A stretch of DNA of 61,157 nt, from the NCBI RefSeq assembly GCF_001905545.1, contig NZ_LIPD01000017.1, positions 58,109 to 119,265 on the forward strand, in the 5' to 3' direction. This DNA is from Streptomyces sp. CB02056. GTDB taxonomy: Bacteria > Actinomycetota > Actinomycetes > Streptomycetales > Streptomycetaceae. Within the stretch, counting starts at the first letter, position 1; each line of letters starts with the position of its first letter. The translations under genes and the position numbers were made by a program. Positions 51,129-59,403 of the stretch are shown piece after piece. The notes below the pieces were generated by a model. It made no database searches and had not been told where the DNA came from. It saw only the letters and a program-made list of their open reading frames with translations.

Positions 51129-52229
51129 TCAGTGGACGACCGCGTGCGAGATCTGGCAGCCGCTCACGCCGTTCGACCAGGTGCCCTGCATGGCGAACGA
51201 GCCCGTCGCGAACGTCACGTTCTGCGCGCCGCCCGTCCCGCCGACCCCGTTCCAGGAGCACTTGTCGGCGTTCTCGTACCCGGTCGAGTCGGTCCAGCCG
51301 CCCGCCGGGTTCTGGTCGGTGATGGTCTCCGAGTACTCGTGGCCGTACACGATGGTCACGCCGTCCAGGGTGCCCGCGCTGCCGCTGTTGACGTAGTTCT
51401 GGCCGCAGGAGCTGCCCATGTCGGTCACGTACGGGTCGTTGGTGAACGCCACGTCGCCGTACGGGGAGGAGGCCGCGCCGCCGCTCAGGGTGGTGTCGCC
51501 GTTCCAGTCGTGCCAGGCGCAGAAGCCCCCGTTCGGGGTGTTGAAGCCGTCCGGGTGGGTGCCGGTCGGCGACAGCACCACGTACTGCACGTTGCGGTTG
51601 GACGCGGCGGTGGTGTTGCCGAAGTGCCCGGCCGCCTTCACGGCCTCGGCGGCCAGCTGGTTGCCGCTGGCCTGGCCCGGAGCGGCGGCGGACCCGTCGA
51701 CCCAGACGCCGGCCAGCGCGCCGCCGGTCGGGTAGCCGACGTGCGTCGAACCGGTCGGGCAGCTGGTCGCGCCCGCGGCGACGCCCTCGCAGTACTGGGT
51801 CATGACGCCGGACCAGGTCTCGCTGTTGGTGCCGAGGCCCTTGAACAGCTGCTGCGCCCGGACGGCCTCGCCCTTCGGGTCGCCGGTCAGGGTGGTGTAG
51901 CCGCTGGAGTTGGTGCCCTGGGTGCCCCACTGGGAGCCCCAGAAGACCAGGTAGACCTTCGGCGCGCCGGTGGTGACGCCGATGCCGTCGACGCCGCCGC
52001 CGTAGCTCAGGTTGTTGCCCGCGGCCTTCGCGGAGTTGCCGGCCTCCTTGGTCGGGTGCGCGCCGTGCCGGTAGGGGTGCGGCTGTCCGGCGAACTCGCC
52101 GGCCGGCCGGTTGTCCTGGGCGGCCTGGGCCGCCGGGGCGGCCGCGAAGCCGGCGGCGGCCAGCGCCAGGGCGCTGAGCCCGGTCAGGGCCCGCAGTCGC
52201 ATCCGGCGGGAGGTGGGGGAGATGCCCAT
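51129..52229 (-). CDS. Secreted protein with HEYSE motif, putative metalloprotease-like or EXORDIUM-like
   Basis: A 366-residue protein with a Sec/Tat-like signal (MGISPTSRRMRLRALTGLSA, cleavage near AAQA-AQ). The mature domain has PKVYLVFWGSQWGTQ, QYVVLSPTGTHPDGF and GVTIVYGHEYSETITDQNP. The HEYxE motif and downstream Asp/Glu could bind zinc as in short-motif metallopeptidases. Alternatively the VYLVFWG/SPTGTHP pattern resembles PHI-1/EXORDIUM-type secreted proteins. Five or six cysteines suggest disulphides. AGAGGA precedes the ATG. The enzymatic role is unproven. Confidence 0.8.
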   Translation of the reverse strand: MGISPTSRRMRLRALTGLSALALAAAGFAAAPAAQAAQDNRPAGEFAGQPHPYRHGAHPTKEAGNSAKAAGNNLSYGGGVDGIGVTTGAPKVYLVFWGSQWGTQGTNSSGYTTLTGDPKGEAVRAQQLFKGLGTNSETWSGVMTQYCEGVAAGATSCPTGSTHVGYPTGGALAGVWVDGSAAAPGQASGNQLAAEAVKAAGHFGNTTAASNRNVQYVVLSPTGTHPDGFNTPNGGFCAWHDWNGDTTLSGGAASSPYGDVAFTNDPYVTDMGSSCGQNYVNSGSAGTLDGVTIVYGHEYSETITDQNPAGGWTDSTGYENADKCSWNGVGGTGGAQNVTFATGSFAMQGTWSNGVSGCQISHAVVH

Positions 52230-52589
52230 CGTGAGGGTTCCTCTCTGGTGCCGGCCGCGCCCGGGTACGGCGCGGCGGCACGGTGGGGGACGAAGGGGTG
52301 GAGGAGCACGACGACGGCGAGCCGGACCTGCCGGCGGCCCGTCAGGGACGACCAGCGGGGTGGGATGGGGGACCGGTTCACCGCCGACCGCCGGAAGCAA
52401 AGCACCGCCGCCGAAACCGCTTCAAGCACGCAAAGGGTAAGACCCGCCCCAAGGAACGCCCGGGCGGACGTAGCGAACGTCAAAAGCCCGCAGCTGGACG
52501 TGGGTTGATGCGCGTAGCGCAGCCGAATGCCAACAGTTGAGAGGCGCTTCTACACCGTATGCGCCGTCAGGTCGTCGCCGAAGGCCGAC
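52230..52589. other. Intergenic region, 360 bp
   Basis: Upstream of the HEYSE secreted-protein gene. The only open frame (52283-52540, plus strand) is Arg/Lys/Gly-rich with no ribosome site or family resemblance, so I do not call it. The region 52395-52560 is less GC-rich than its surroundings and probably holds the promoter. Confidence 0.55.
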
Positions 52590-53291
52590 TCAGGGGCCCT
52601 CGACCTCGCCGATCCGCATGATCCGGCCGTGCGAGTCCAGCACCACGTCGTAGGCGTTGCCGTGGCAGCCGTACGGGTCGGCCGGTTCGCGCTCGGCCAG
52701 GCAGTCGTCGATGTGGGCGATCAGCTCGTCGAGGCGGACGGTCCTGGCCGGTTCGTCGTGGGTGACGTCGACCAGGGTCGCCGCCACGCCCGCCCCCGCG
52801 AAGCCGTAGTGGACGGGGCTGCCGACGGGCTCGTAGCGGGCGGAGCCGCAGCTGAAGCGGGCGGACCGGGCGGTGAGTTCGGCCGGTCCGGCGGAGACGA
52901 CGACGAGGAACTCGTGGCCGGGGCGGCCGGTGGGAACGGCGCACCCGGGCCCGGCGGAAGACCCCGTGGAGGGCTCGGCGGAGGGCTCGTCGGGAGACGC
53001 GGGCGCGTCCGGCGAGTCCGGCGGGGCGGGCACGTCGGGCGAAGCGGACGAGTCGGGCGAGGCGGAGGAGAAGGCGGCGGACGGCTCGGCCGAGCCGGAG
53101 TAGTACTCCTCCTCCTCGTAGAAGAGGCCGTCGTCCTCGTCCAGCAGGTCGTCCGCGCCCTCGTCGGCCAGCGCGGCGGCGGAGGCGGCGGCCACGGTGG
53201 GGCCGGAGTCGGCGGGCGTGCAGCCGGTGAGGACGGCGGCGGCGCCGCAGGCCAGCAGGGCGGCGGCGAGGAGCATGCGGGGGGTGGCCAT
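52590..53291 (-). CDS. Putative lipoprotein with acidic and Pro/Ser linker
   Basis: A 233-residue protein with a lipoprotein signal (LLAAALLACGAAAVLTGC, lipidated Cys24 in LTGC). A strongly acidic stretch (DDLLDEDDGLFYEEEEYYSG) is followed by a Pro/Ser/Asp linker of about 60 residues. The C-terminal domain has four cysteines (PGCAVPTG, FSCGSARYEP, IDDCLAERE, YGCHGNAYDVVLDSHGRIMR). The C-terminal domain may fold outside the membrane on two disulphides. The function is unknown. GGGGAG precedes the ATG. Confidence 0.85.
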   Translation of the reverse strand: MATPRMLLAAALLACGAAAVLTGCTPADSGPTVAAASAAALADEGADDLLDEDDGLFYEEEEYYSGSAEPSAAFSSASPDSSASPDVPAPPDSPDAPASPDEPSAEPSTGSSAGPGCAVPTGRPGHEFLVVVSAGPAELTARSARFSCGSARYEPVGSPVHYGFAGAGVAATLVDVTHDEPARTVRLDELIAHIDDCLAEREPADPYGCHGNAYDVVLDSHGRIMRIGEVEGP

Positions 53292-53374
53292 GACACAAGT
53301 CTCCCCGGGCGGCGGCGGTTGGCGGTACCCGCTTAACACGACCGGGGCCCGGCCCGTGGTTCCCGCCAGGGCCC

Positions 53375-53408
53375 CTCCCCCGCCGGATGTGCGGATCCGG
53401 CGGGGGAG
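53375..53408 (-). terminator. Terminator of the sugar-uptake operon
   Basis: Perfect 14-bp arms (CTCCCCCGCCGGAT and complement) around a six-base loop, 52 bp beyond the kinase stop and upstream of the lipoprotein gene. Confidence 0.85.
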
Positions 53409-53459
53409 AGGAGCCGATGAGCGGCCGTCAGGCGGCGGCAGGGGAGCAGGTGGCGGCCG

Positions 53460-54479
53460 TCAGGCGGCCACCGGCCGGCCCGCCTCGTACGCCTCGCGCA
53501 CCCGGGCCTGCGCCCGCGCGCCCGCCGCCAGGTGGTCGAGGCCGAGCAGCGCCGCGCCCAGCACCGGCGGGGCGACGACGACGCGCGGCTCGGCCAGCGG
53601 CGCGGCCTCGGCGAGCCGGGCGGTCACGTTGTCCAGCAGCAGCGGATGCCGGGAGGCGAGCACACCGCCGCCCAGCACCACCGGGGTGGGGGCGTCCAGC
53701 AGGTCCAGGCGGCGGAGCGCCACCACCGCGAGCCGGACGATCTCGTCGGCCTGGCGGTCGATCAGCCCCCGCGCCACCTCGTCGCCCTCGTCCGCGACGG
53801 CGAACAGCACCCGGACGATCTCGTGCAGCCGCGCGTGCGGCAGGTGCCCGAGGTGGACGGCCTCGGCGACGGCGCCGGCGCCGGGCAGGCCGAAGTGCTC
53901 GGCGATGGCGCGGGCGAGCCCGGTCGGCCCGCCGCGCCCGTCCTCCGCGCGGACGGCGTGCCACATGCTGGCGACGGCGAGTCCGGAGCCGCCGCCCCAG
54001 TCGCCGGTGAGCTCGCCGAGGGCGGGGAAGCGGGCGGTGCGGCCGTCCGGCAGCAGGCCGACGCAGTTGATCCCGGCGCCGCAGACCACCGCGACCCCGC
54101 GCGGGCCGTCGGTGCCGGCCCGCAGCAGGCCGAAGGTGTCGTTGACGACGGTGTTGCCGGCGCCCCAGGGGTGGGACTCCAGCGCCACCCGCAGCGCCTC
54201 CTCCTCGACCGGCAGGTCGGCGTTGGCCAGGCAGGCGCTGACGTGGCCGGTGAGCACGCCGCTCCAGGACGGGTGGCCGGCCTCGGCGGCGGCCTGCTCG
54301 ACCAGCGGGGCGAGGCCGGCGACGGCCGCCGCGCCGCCGATCTTCTGCGGTTCGAAGCCGCCGCCGCGGGCGGTGCCGAGGATGCTGCCGTCGGTGCCGA
54401 TCAGGGCGACGTCGGTCTTGGAGTTCCCCGCGTCGATGGCGAGGACGCCGGGCAGGAGTGGTTCGGGCTGGTGGGTCAT
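53460..54479 (-). CDS. Sugar kinase of the BadF/N-acetylglucosamine kinase family
   Basis: A 339-residue ASKHA-fold kinase. The phosphate-1 motif is VLAIDAGNSKTDVALIG, an internal loop reads VVNDTFGLLRAGTDG, phosphate-2 is GVAVVCGAGINCVGL, and WGGGSGLAVASMWHAVRAED-type substrate loop and adenosine motif VVLGGGVLASRHPLL follow. It should phosphorylate an amino sugar or related hexose. It is the last gene of the ABC/GH4 operon, so it may prepare the phosphorylated substrate needed by the GH4 enzyme or use its product. Confidence 0.92.
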   Translation of the reverse strand: MTHQPEPLLPGVLAIDAGNSKTDVALIGTDGSILGTARGGGFEPQKIGGAAAVAGLAPLVEQAAAEAGHPSWSGVLTGHVSACLANADLPVEEEALRVALESHPWGAGNTVVNDTFGLLRAGTDGPRGVAVVCGAGINCVGLLPDGRTARFPALGELTGDWGGGSGLAVASMWHAVRAEDGRGGPTGLARAIAEHFGLPGAGAVAEAVHLGHLPHARLHEIVRVLFAVADEGDEVARGLIDRQADEIVRLAVVALRRLDLLDAPTPVVLGGGVLASRHPLLLDNVTARLAEAAPLAEPRVVVAPPVLGAALLGLDHLAAGARAQARVREAYEAGRPVAA

Positions 54480-54604
54480 CAGGTCCCCGCGGCTCGTACG
54501 TGGCCCGGGCCGTTGGTCGTCGGCCGGGTGCCCGGCGGTGGTCCCGGCCGGGTGGCCCGGCCGAAAGGTCCCCGGCCGGGGGTGGACGGTCTCCTCGCGG
54601 TGCC

Positions 54605-54634
54605 CGTCCGGCGACCGGGGGCGGTCGCCGGACG
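54605..54634 (-). terminator. Intra-operon hairpin between GH4 and kinase genes
   Basis: Perfect 13-bp arms (CGTCCGGCGACCG and complement) with a four-base loop, just past the GH4 stop. It may attenuate or partly terminate transcription before the kinase gene. Confidence 0.75.
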
Positions 54635-54651
54635 GCGCGGAGCGGGCCGGG

Positions 54652-55941
54652 TCAGGCCCAGGCGAGGTGCTCGCGGTTGTGGGCGAGCAGGCGGTCCGTG
54701 AGCTGGTCGGCGAGCTCGATCTGGCCGACCAGCGGGTGGGCGAGCAGGGCGTCGAAGACCCGGTCGCGGCCGCCGCGCAGGGCGGCGTCGAGGGCGAGGT
54801 GCTCGTACGAGGTGACGGCGGCGACCAGTCCGGCGTACAGCGGCTCGACGGGCCGCTGCGGCAGCGGGCGCACGCCCCGCGCGTCCACCTCGGCCGGCAC
54901 CTCGATGACGGCGTCGTCCGGCAGGAACGGCAGTACGCCGTCGTTGCGGGTGTTCACCACCTGGACGGACGTGCCGCCGCCGGTGCCGAGCAGCGCGGCG
55001 ATCAGCTGGACGGCCGCCTCCGAGTAGAAGGCGCCGCCGCGCTTGCCGAGCAGCTCGGGCTTGGTGTCCAGGGCCGGGTCGGCGTACAGCTCCAGCAGCT
55101 GCCGTTCGATCTCGGCGACCTGCGCGGCCCGCGAGCCCTGCTCCCTCAGCTCCGCCACCACGGCGTCGTGCTGGTAGAAGTACCGCAGGTAGTAGGACGG
55201 CACGACGCCGAGCCGCTCGATGACGGCCTGCGGCAGGTGCAGGTCCTCGGCGATCGCCTTGCCGTGCGAGGAGAGCAGCTCGGGGAGCACCTCGCGCCCG
55301 GTCGTGGCGCCCGGGGCGTCCAGCAGGGTCACCCCGCGCTCCCAGGTCAGGTGGTTGAGCCCGACGTGGTCCAGCCGGACCAGCTCCGGGTCCACGCCCA
55401 GGTGCCCGGCGAACTTGCGCTGGAAGCCGATCGCGACGTTGCACAGCCCGACGGCCTTGTGGCCGGCGGTCTGCAGCGCCCGGGTGACGATGCCGACCGG
55501 GTTGGTGAAGTCCACGATCCAGGCGTCCGGGTTGGTCCGGCGCACCTGCTCGGCGATGTCCAGCACCACCGGGACGGTGCGCAGCGCCTTGGCGAGCCCG
55601 CCGGCGCCGGTGGTCTCCTGCCCGACGCAGCCGCACTCCAGCGGCCAGGTCTCGTCCTGGTTGCGGGCCGCCTGCCCGCCGACGCGCAGCTGGAGCAGCA
55701 CGGCGTCGGCGTCCGCGACGCCCGCCGCCAGGTCCGTGGTCACCGTGACGACCGCGGGGTGGCCCTGCCGGGCGAAGATCCGCCGGGCCAGGCCGCCGAT
55801 CAGCTCCAGCCGCTCGGCGGCCGGGTCGATCAGCACCAGCTCGCCGACCGGCAGGGTGTCGCGCAGCCGGGCGAAGCCGTCGATCAGCTCCGGAGTGTAC
55901 GTCGAACCCCCGCCGACGATTGCCAACTTCAGTGCGGACAT
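54652..55941 (-). CDS. GH4-family 6-phospho-beta-glucosidase-like glycosidase
   Basis: A 429-residue NAD- and metal-dependent glycoside hydrolase of family 4. The NAD motif is KLAIVGGGSTYTPELIDGF, with LQLRVGGQAARNQDE, metal ligands in GLCNVAIGF and LDHVGLNHLTWERG, and the substrate loop FTNPVGIVTRAL. GH4 enzymes of this type hydrolyse 6-phospho-beta-glucosides by an oxidation-elimination route. The neighbouring importer is an ABC system, not a PTS, so phosphorylation must be done by a kinase. The start overlaps the permease stop by one base (TGATG). Confidence 0.93.
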   Translation of the reverse strand: MSALKLAIVGGGSTYTPELIDGFARLRDTLPVGELVLIDPAAERLELIGGLARRIFARQGHPAVVTVTTDLAAGVADADAVLLQLRVGGQAARNQDETWPLECGCVGQETTGAGGLAKALRTVPVVLDIAEQVRRTNPDAWIVDFTNPVGIVTRALQTAGHKAVGLCNVAIGFQRKFAGHLGVDPELVRLDHVGLNHLTWERGVTLLDAPGATTGREVLPELLSSHGKAIAEDLHLPQAVIERLGVVPSYYLRYFYQHDAVVAELREQGSRAAQVAEIERQLLELYADPALDTKPELLGKRGGAFYSEAAVQLIAALLGTGGGTSVQVVNTRNDGVLPFLPDDAVIEVPAEVDARGVRPLPQRPVEPLYAGLVAAVTSYEHLALDAALRGGRDRVFDALLAHPLVGQIELADQLTDRLLAHNREHLAWA

Positions 55942-56849
55942 CAGCCCTTGACCCCTGTCAGTGTCACGCCTTCGATGAAGGCCTTCTGAGCGAAGAAGAA
56001 GAGGACGATCACCGGGGCCATCACCATCATGGTGGCGGCCATGGTGAGGTTCCAGTTGGTGTGGTGGGCGGCCTTGAAGGACTCCAGCCCGTAACTGAGC
56101 GTCCAGGAGTCGTGGTTGTTGCTGGCGTAGATCTGCGGGCCGAAGTAGTCGTTCCAGCAGTAGAAGAACTGGAACAGCGCGACCGCGGCGATGGCCGGCT
56201 TGGCCATCGGCAGGACCACCCGCAGCAGGGTGCGCAGGTCGCCGCAGCCGTCGATCCGGGCGGCCTCGATGTATTCCCTGGGGATGGTCATCAGGAACTG
56301 GCGCAGCAGGAAGATGGTGAACGCGTCGCCGAAGGCCATCGGGATGATCAGCGGCCAGAGCGAGCTGCTCAGGCCCATCTGCTTGGACCAGAACAGGTAC
56401 ATCGGGATGACGGTGACCTGCGGCGGCAGCATCATCATCGCGATGACCGCCATCAGCGCCAGGTTGCGGCCGCGGAAGCGGAACTTGGCGAGCGCGTAGG
56501 CCACCGGCAGGCTGGAGACCACGGTCAGCACGGTGCCGGCCACGGCGTACAGCAGGGTGTTGCGCCACCAGGTGAGGAAGCCGGGGGTGTCCCAGACCTT
56601 GCCGTAGTTGCCCCAGTTCCAGCTGGTCGGCCAGTAGTCGGTGGTGAGCGCCTGCCGGTCCGACATCACCGAGGTGAGGAAGACGAACACGAAGGGCAGC
56701 AGGAAGAACAGCGCGGCGGCGATGGCCAGCGCGTGCACGGCCACCCAGTTGAGGGCCGCGCGGCGGCGGGCGGCCCGGGCGGCGGGTCCGCCGGGGCGGG
56801 AGGGGCCGGCCGCGGCCGGTGCCCTCGTGAGCGTGGAGCCAAGAGTCAT
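55941..56849 (-). CDS. Sugar ABC transporter permease (MalG/LacG type)
   Basis: A 302-residue inner-membrane subunit with six helices and the EAA loop EYIEAARIDGCGDLRTLLRV that contacts the ATPase. Helices include ALFFLLPFVFVFLTSVM and TLLYAVAGTVLTVVSSLPVA. The N-terminus is a 30-residue Ala/Arg/Gly cytoplasmic tail. No ATPase gene is in the operon; a shared MsiK-type ATPase elsewhere in the genome is the norm for streptomycete sugar importers. Confidence 0.94.
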   Translation of the reverse strand: MTLGSTLTRAPAAAGPSRPGGPAARAARRRAALNWVAVHALAIAAALFFLLPFVFVFLTSVMSDRQALTTDYWPTSWNWGNYGKVWDTPGFLTWWRNTLLYAVAGTVLTVVSSLPVAYALAKFRFRGRNLALMAVIAMMMLPPQVTVIPMYLFWSKQMGLSSSLWPLIIPMAFGDAFTIFLLRQFLMTIPREYIEAARIDGCGDLRTLLRVVLPMAKPAIAAVALFQFFYCWNDYFGPQIYASNNHDSWTLSYGLESFKAAHHTNWNLTMAATMMVMAPVIVLFFFAQKAFIEGVTLTGVKG

Positions 56850-56869
56850 GATCAGGTCCTCACGGGCCG

Positions 56870-57883
56870 CTAGTCGTCGCTCGCCATGAAGCCGGACCGG
56901 CGGCGGAGCAGGATCGAGGTGACGGCCATCGAGATGGCGAACAGCACCAGGGCGACGACGCAGGCCGCGCCGTAGTTGAAGCTCTGGAAGCCGAGCTTGT
57001 AGACCATCTGCGGCAGGGTCCAGGTGGAGCCGTTCGGGAAGCCGGGCTCGAAGGGCTGGCCGGAGCCGCCCGCGATGCCGCTGGCGACCTTCCCGGCGAC
57101 GATCGCCTGGGTGTAGTACTGCATGGTCTGGATCACCCCGGTGACCACCGCGAACATGATGATCGGCGAGATGTTCGGCAGGGTGACGTACCGGAACCGC
57201 TGGAACGGGCCGGCGCCGTCCAGCGAGGCCGCCTCGTACTGTTCCCGGGGGACGTCCAGCAGCGAGGCCATGAAGATGACCATCAGGTCGCCGACGCCCC
57301 ACATGGCGAGCAGGGTGAGCGCGGGCTTGGACCAGTCCGCGGAGGCGAACCAGCCGGGCTGCGGCAGGCCGAGCTCGCCCAGCAGGTGGTTGACCGGGCC
57401 GGTGCCGGGGTTGAACAGGAAGGCGAATGCGACGGTGGCGGCCACCGGCGGGGCCAGGTACGGCAGGTAGAAGGCGGTGCGGAAGAAACCGGCGCCGGTC
57501 TTCACCTTGGTGATGAGCATCCCGATGCCCAGGCCGAAGACGACCCGCAGGGTCACCATCACGACGACCAGCCACAGGGTGTTGCGCAGGCCCTGCCAGA
57601 AGGTCGGCAGGTGGTTGAAGACGTAGTCCCAGTTCTTCAGGCCGCTGAAGGTCGGGGCGCCGAAGCCGTTGTACGAGGTGAAGGAGAAGTAGGCGGTGGA
57701 GATGAGCGGGTAGGCGAAGAAGACGCTGAACCCGATCAGCCAGGGGGAGAGGAAGGCGAGGGTGCGGGCCGCCTCCCGGCGGCGCTTCCGGCGCAGCAGG
57801 TGCTGCGTGGAGGGCGCCGCCGGGCCGGTCGGTCCCGCGTCGGCCTCGTCGCTTCCCTTGCGGGTGCCGAACGCGAGTGACAT
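56870..57883 (-). CDS. Sugar ABC transporter permease (MalF/LacF type)
   Basis: A 337-residue permease with six helices, for example FLSPWLIGFSVFFAYPLIST and LWLVVVMVTLRVVFGLGIGM. The EAA-type loop is REQYEAASLDGAGPFQRFRY, followed by VTLPNISPII. It opens with a 40-residue polar N-terminus including LLRRKRRREAARTL. GGAG precedes the ATG. It lies 26 bp after the binding-protein gene and 20 bp before the second permease, all in one operon. Confidence 0.94.
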   Translation of the reverse strand: MSLAFGTRKGSDEADAGPTGPAAPSTQHLLRRKRRREAARTLAFLSPWLIGFSVFFAYPLISTAYFSFTSYNGFGAPTFSGLKNWDYVFNHLPTFWQGLRNTLWLVVVMVTLRVVFGLGIGMLITKVKTGAGFFRTAFYLPYLAPPVAATVAFAFLFNPGTGPVNHLLGELGLPQPGWFASADWSKPALTLLAMWGVGDLMVIFMASLLDVPREQYEAASLDGAGPFQRFRYVTLPNISPIIMFAVVTGVIQTMQYYTQAIVAGKVASGIAGGSGQPFEPGFPNGSTWTLPQMVYKLGFQSFNYGAACVVALVLFAISMAVTSILLRRRSGFMASDD

Positions 57884-57909
57884 GGGAGCTCCGTGGACCG
57901 TTCCCCGGC

Positions 57910-59265
57910 CTACTTGGCCTGGGCGATGTCGGTGTCGATCTGCTTGGCCGTGGCGGCCAGACCCGCCTGGAGGTCGCCCTGCTTGCCGGACTCGTAGTCG
58001 TAGCCGAGGTTCTGCAGGGTGATGAGGTAGCTGCCGCCGTTGACGGCCGGCGGGGTGGTGCCGGAGTGGGCGTTCTTGGCGACGTCCAGGAAGGTCTTGA
58101 AGTTCCGGTCGCTCACCAGCTTCGGCGAGTCCAGCGCCTCGAAGGTGCTCGGCACGTTGTGGATCGCGTTGGAGAAGTTCACCACCGCGTCGGTGTCCGT
58201 GGTCAGGTACTTGACGAACTCCCAGGCGGCGGCCTGCTTCTTGCTGGTGCTGGCGATGCCGATGATGGTGCCGGTCTGGTAGCCGCGGCCGTAGGTGTCG
58301 GCCTGGTCGTCCGGGACGGGGAAGGCGGCGGTGGCCCACTCGAAGTCGGGCTTGTCCTTGGCGAGCGAGGCGGTGCGCCACTCGCCGTCGAGGGCCATCG
58401 CGACCTGGCCGGTGTGGAAGGGGTTCTTGGCGCTGAACTCCTCGCCGAAGGTCGCGCGGTACTTCTCCAGCTTGTCGTAGCCGCCGAGCTGGTCGACCAG
58501 GCCCTTCTGCCACTTGAACATCGCGGCGACCTTCGGGTCGGTGGCGATGTTCGACTTGCCGTCGGCGCCGAAGTAGGTCGCGCCGTACTGGCCGAGGAAG
58601 TGCTCGGTGGTGGACTCGTAGCCGTGGTACAGCGGCATGTAGCCGAGCTGCTTGTACGAGTCGCCGTCGGCGACGGTCAGCTTGGCGGCGTCCTCGGCGA
58701 ACTCGCTGAAGGTCTTCGGCGGGTTGGCGATGCCGGCGTCGGCGAAGGCCTTCTTGTTGTAGTACAGGCCGTACGCGTCGCCGAGCAGCGGCAGCGAGCA
58801 CTGGTTGCCCTGGAACTGCGTGTAGTTGAGCATCGCGGCCGGGAAGGTCTTGACCGGGTCGATGCCGCTCTTCTGGAGCATCGGCTTGAGGTCGACGAAG
58901 GCCTTGGTCGAGCAGAACATGCCGACGTTGTTGGTGGTGAACGAGGAGACCACGTCCGGCGCGTCCGAGCCGCCCGCCCGCAGGGCCTGGTTGACCTTGT
59001 CGTCCTCGAGGCCGTCCACGGACTTGACGTGGATGTTGGGGTGGGCCTTCTCGAAGGCGGCGATGTTGTCGTTGATCGCCTTCTTCTCGTTCTCCTGGCT
59101 CCAGCCGTGCCAGAAGGTGATGGTGACGTCCTTGCCGCTGGCCGAGTCGTCGGAGCCGCCCGAGTCGCTGGAACCGGTGCAGGCGGAGGCGAGCAGGGCC
59201 AGGACGGCGCTGCCGGCGACGGCGGCGATCGTGCGGCGGCCTCTGCGGGAGGTGGTGGCGTGCAC
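57910..59265 (-). CDS. Extracellular sugar-binding lipoprotein of ABC importer
   Basis: A 451-residue family-1 solute-binding protein with a lipoprotein signal (AGSAVLALLASAC, lipidated Cys about 29) followed by a Gly/Ser/Asp linker. The mature protein has VTITFWHGWSQENEKKAIND, the substrate-pocket tryptophan in ALDGEWRTASLAKD, and the typical hinge VKYLTTDTDAVVNFSN. It should capture a sugar outside the cell for the two permeases. The GTG start has GGAGGA at good distance. It is the first gene of the transport operon, 138 bp after the ROK regulator. Confidence 0.94.
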   Translation of the reverse strand: MHATTSRRGRRTIAAVAGSAVLALLASACTGSSDSGGSDDSASGKDVTITFWHGWSQENEKKAINDNIAAFEKAHPNIHVKSVDGLEDDKVNQALRAGGSDAPDVVSSFTTNNVGMFCSTKAFVDLKPMLQKSGIDPVKTFPAAMLNYTQFQGNQCSLPLLGDAYGLYYNKKAFADAGIANPPKTFSEFAEDAAKLTVADGDSYKQLGYMPLYHGYESTTEHFLGQYGATYFGADGKSNIATDPKVAAMFKWQKGLVDQLGGYDKLEKYRATFGEEFSAKNPFHTGQVAMALDGEWRTASLAKDKPDFEWATAAFPVPDDQADTYGRGYQTGTIIGIASTSKKQAAAWEFVKYLTTDTDAVVNFSNAIHNVPSTFEALDSPKLVSDRNFKTFLDVAKNAHSGTTPPAVNGGSYLITLQNLGYDYESGKQGDLQAGLAATAKQIDTDIAQAK

Positions 59266-59403
59266 TTCGGGATCCTCCTGGGGGTGCGCGGGCAGGCCTC
59301 GTTGCCTCGGGTCCCGCGTTCGGGGGTTGGGGAGAGGTGGGTGCAGGTGGCGAGGTGACAGGGGGAGCGTCAGTGGGTGCGTCGAGTTGATCGGGGGCGG
59401 ACG

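Noticed and set aside
52283..52540. 85-codon gene upstream of the HEYSE protein
   Set aside because: Basic low-complexity sequence, no ribosome site, and it occupies the likely promoter region.
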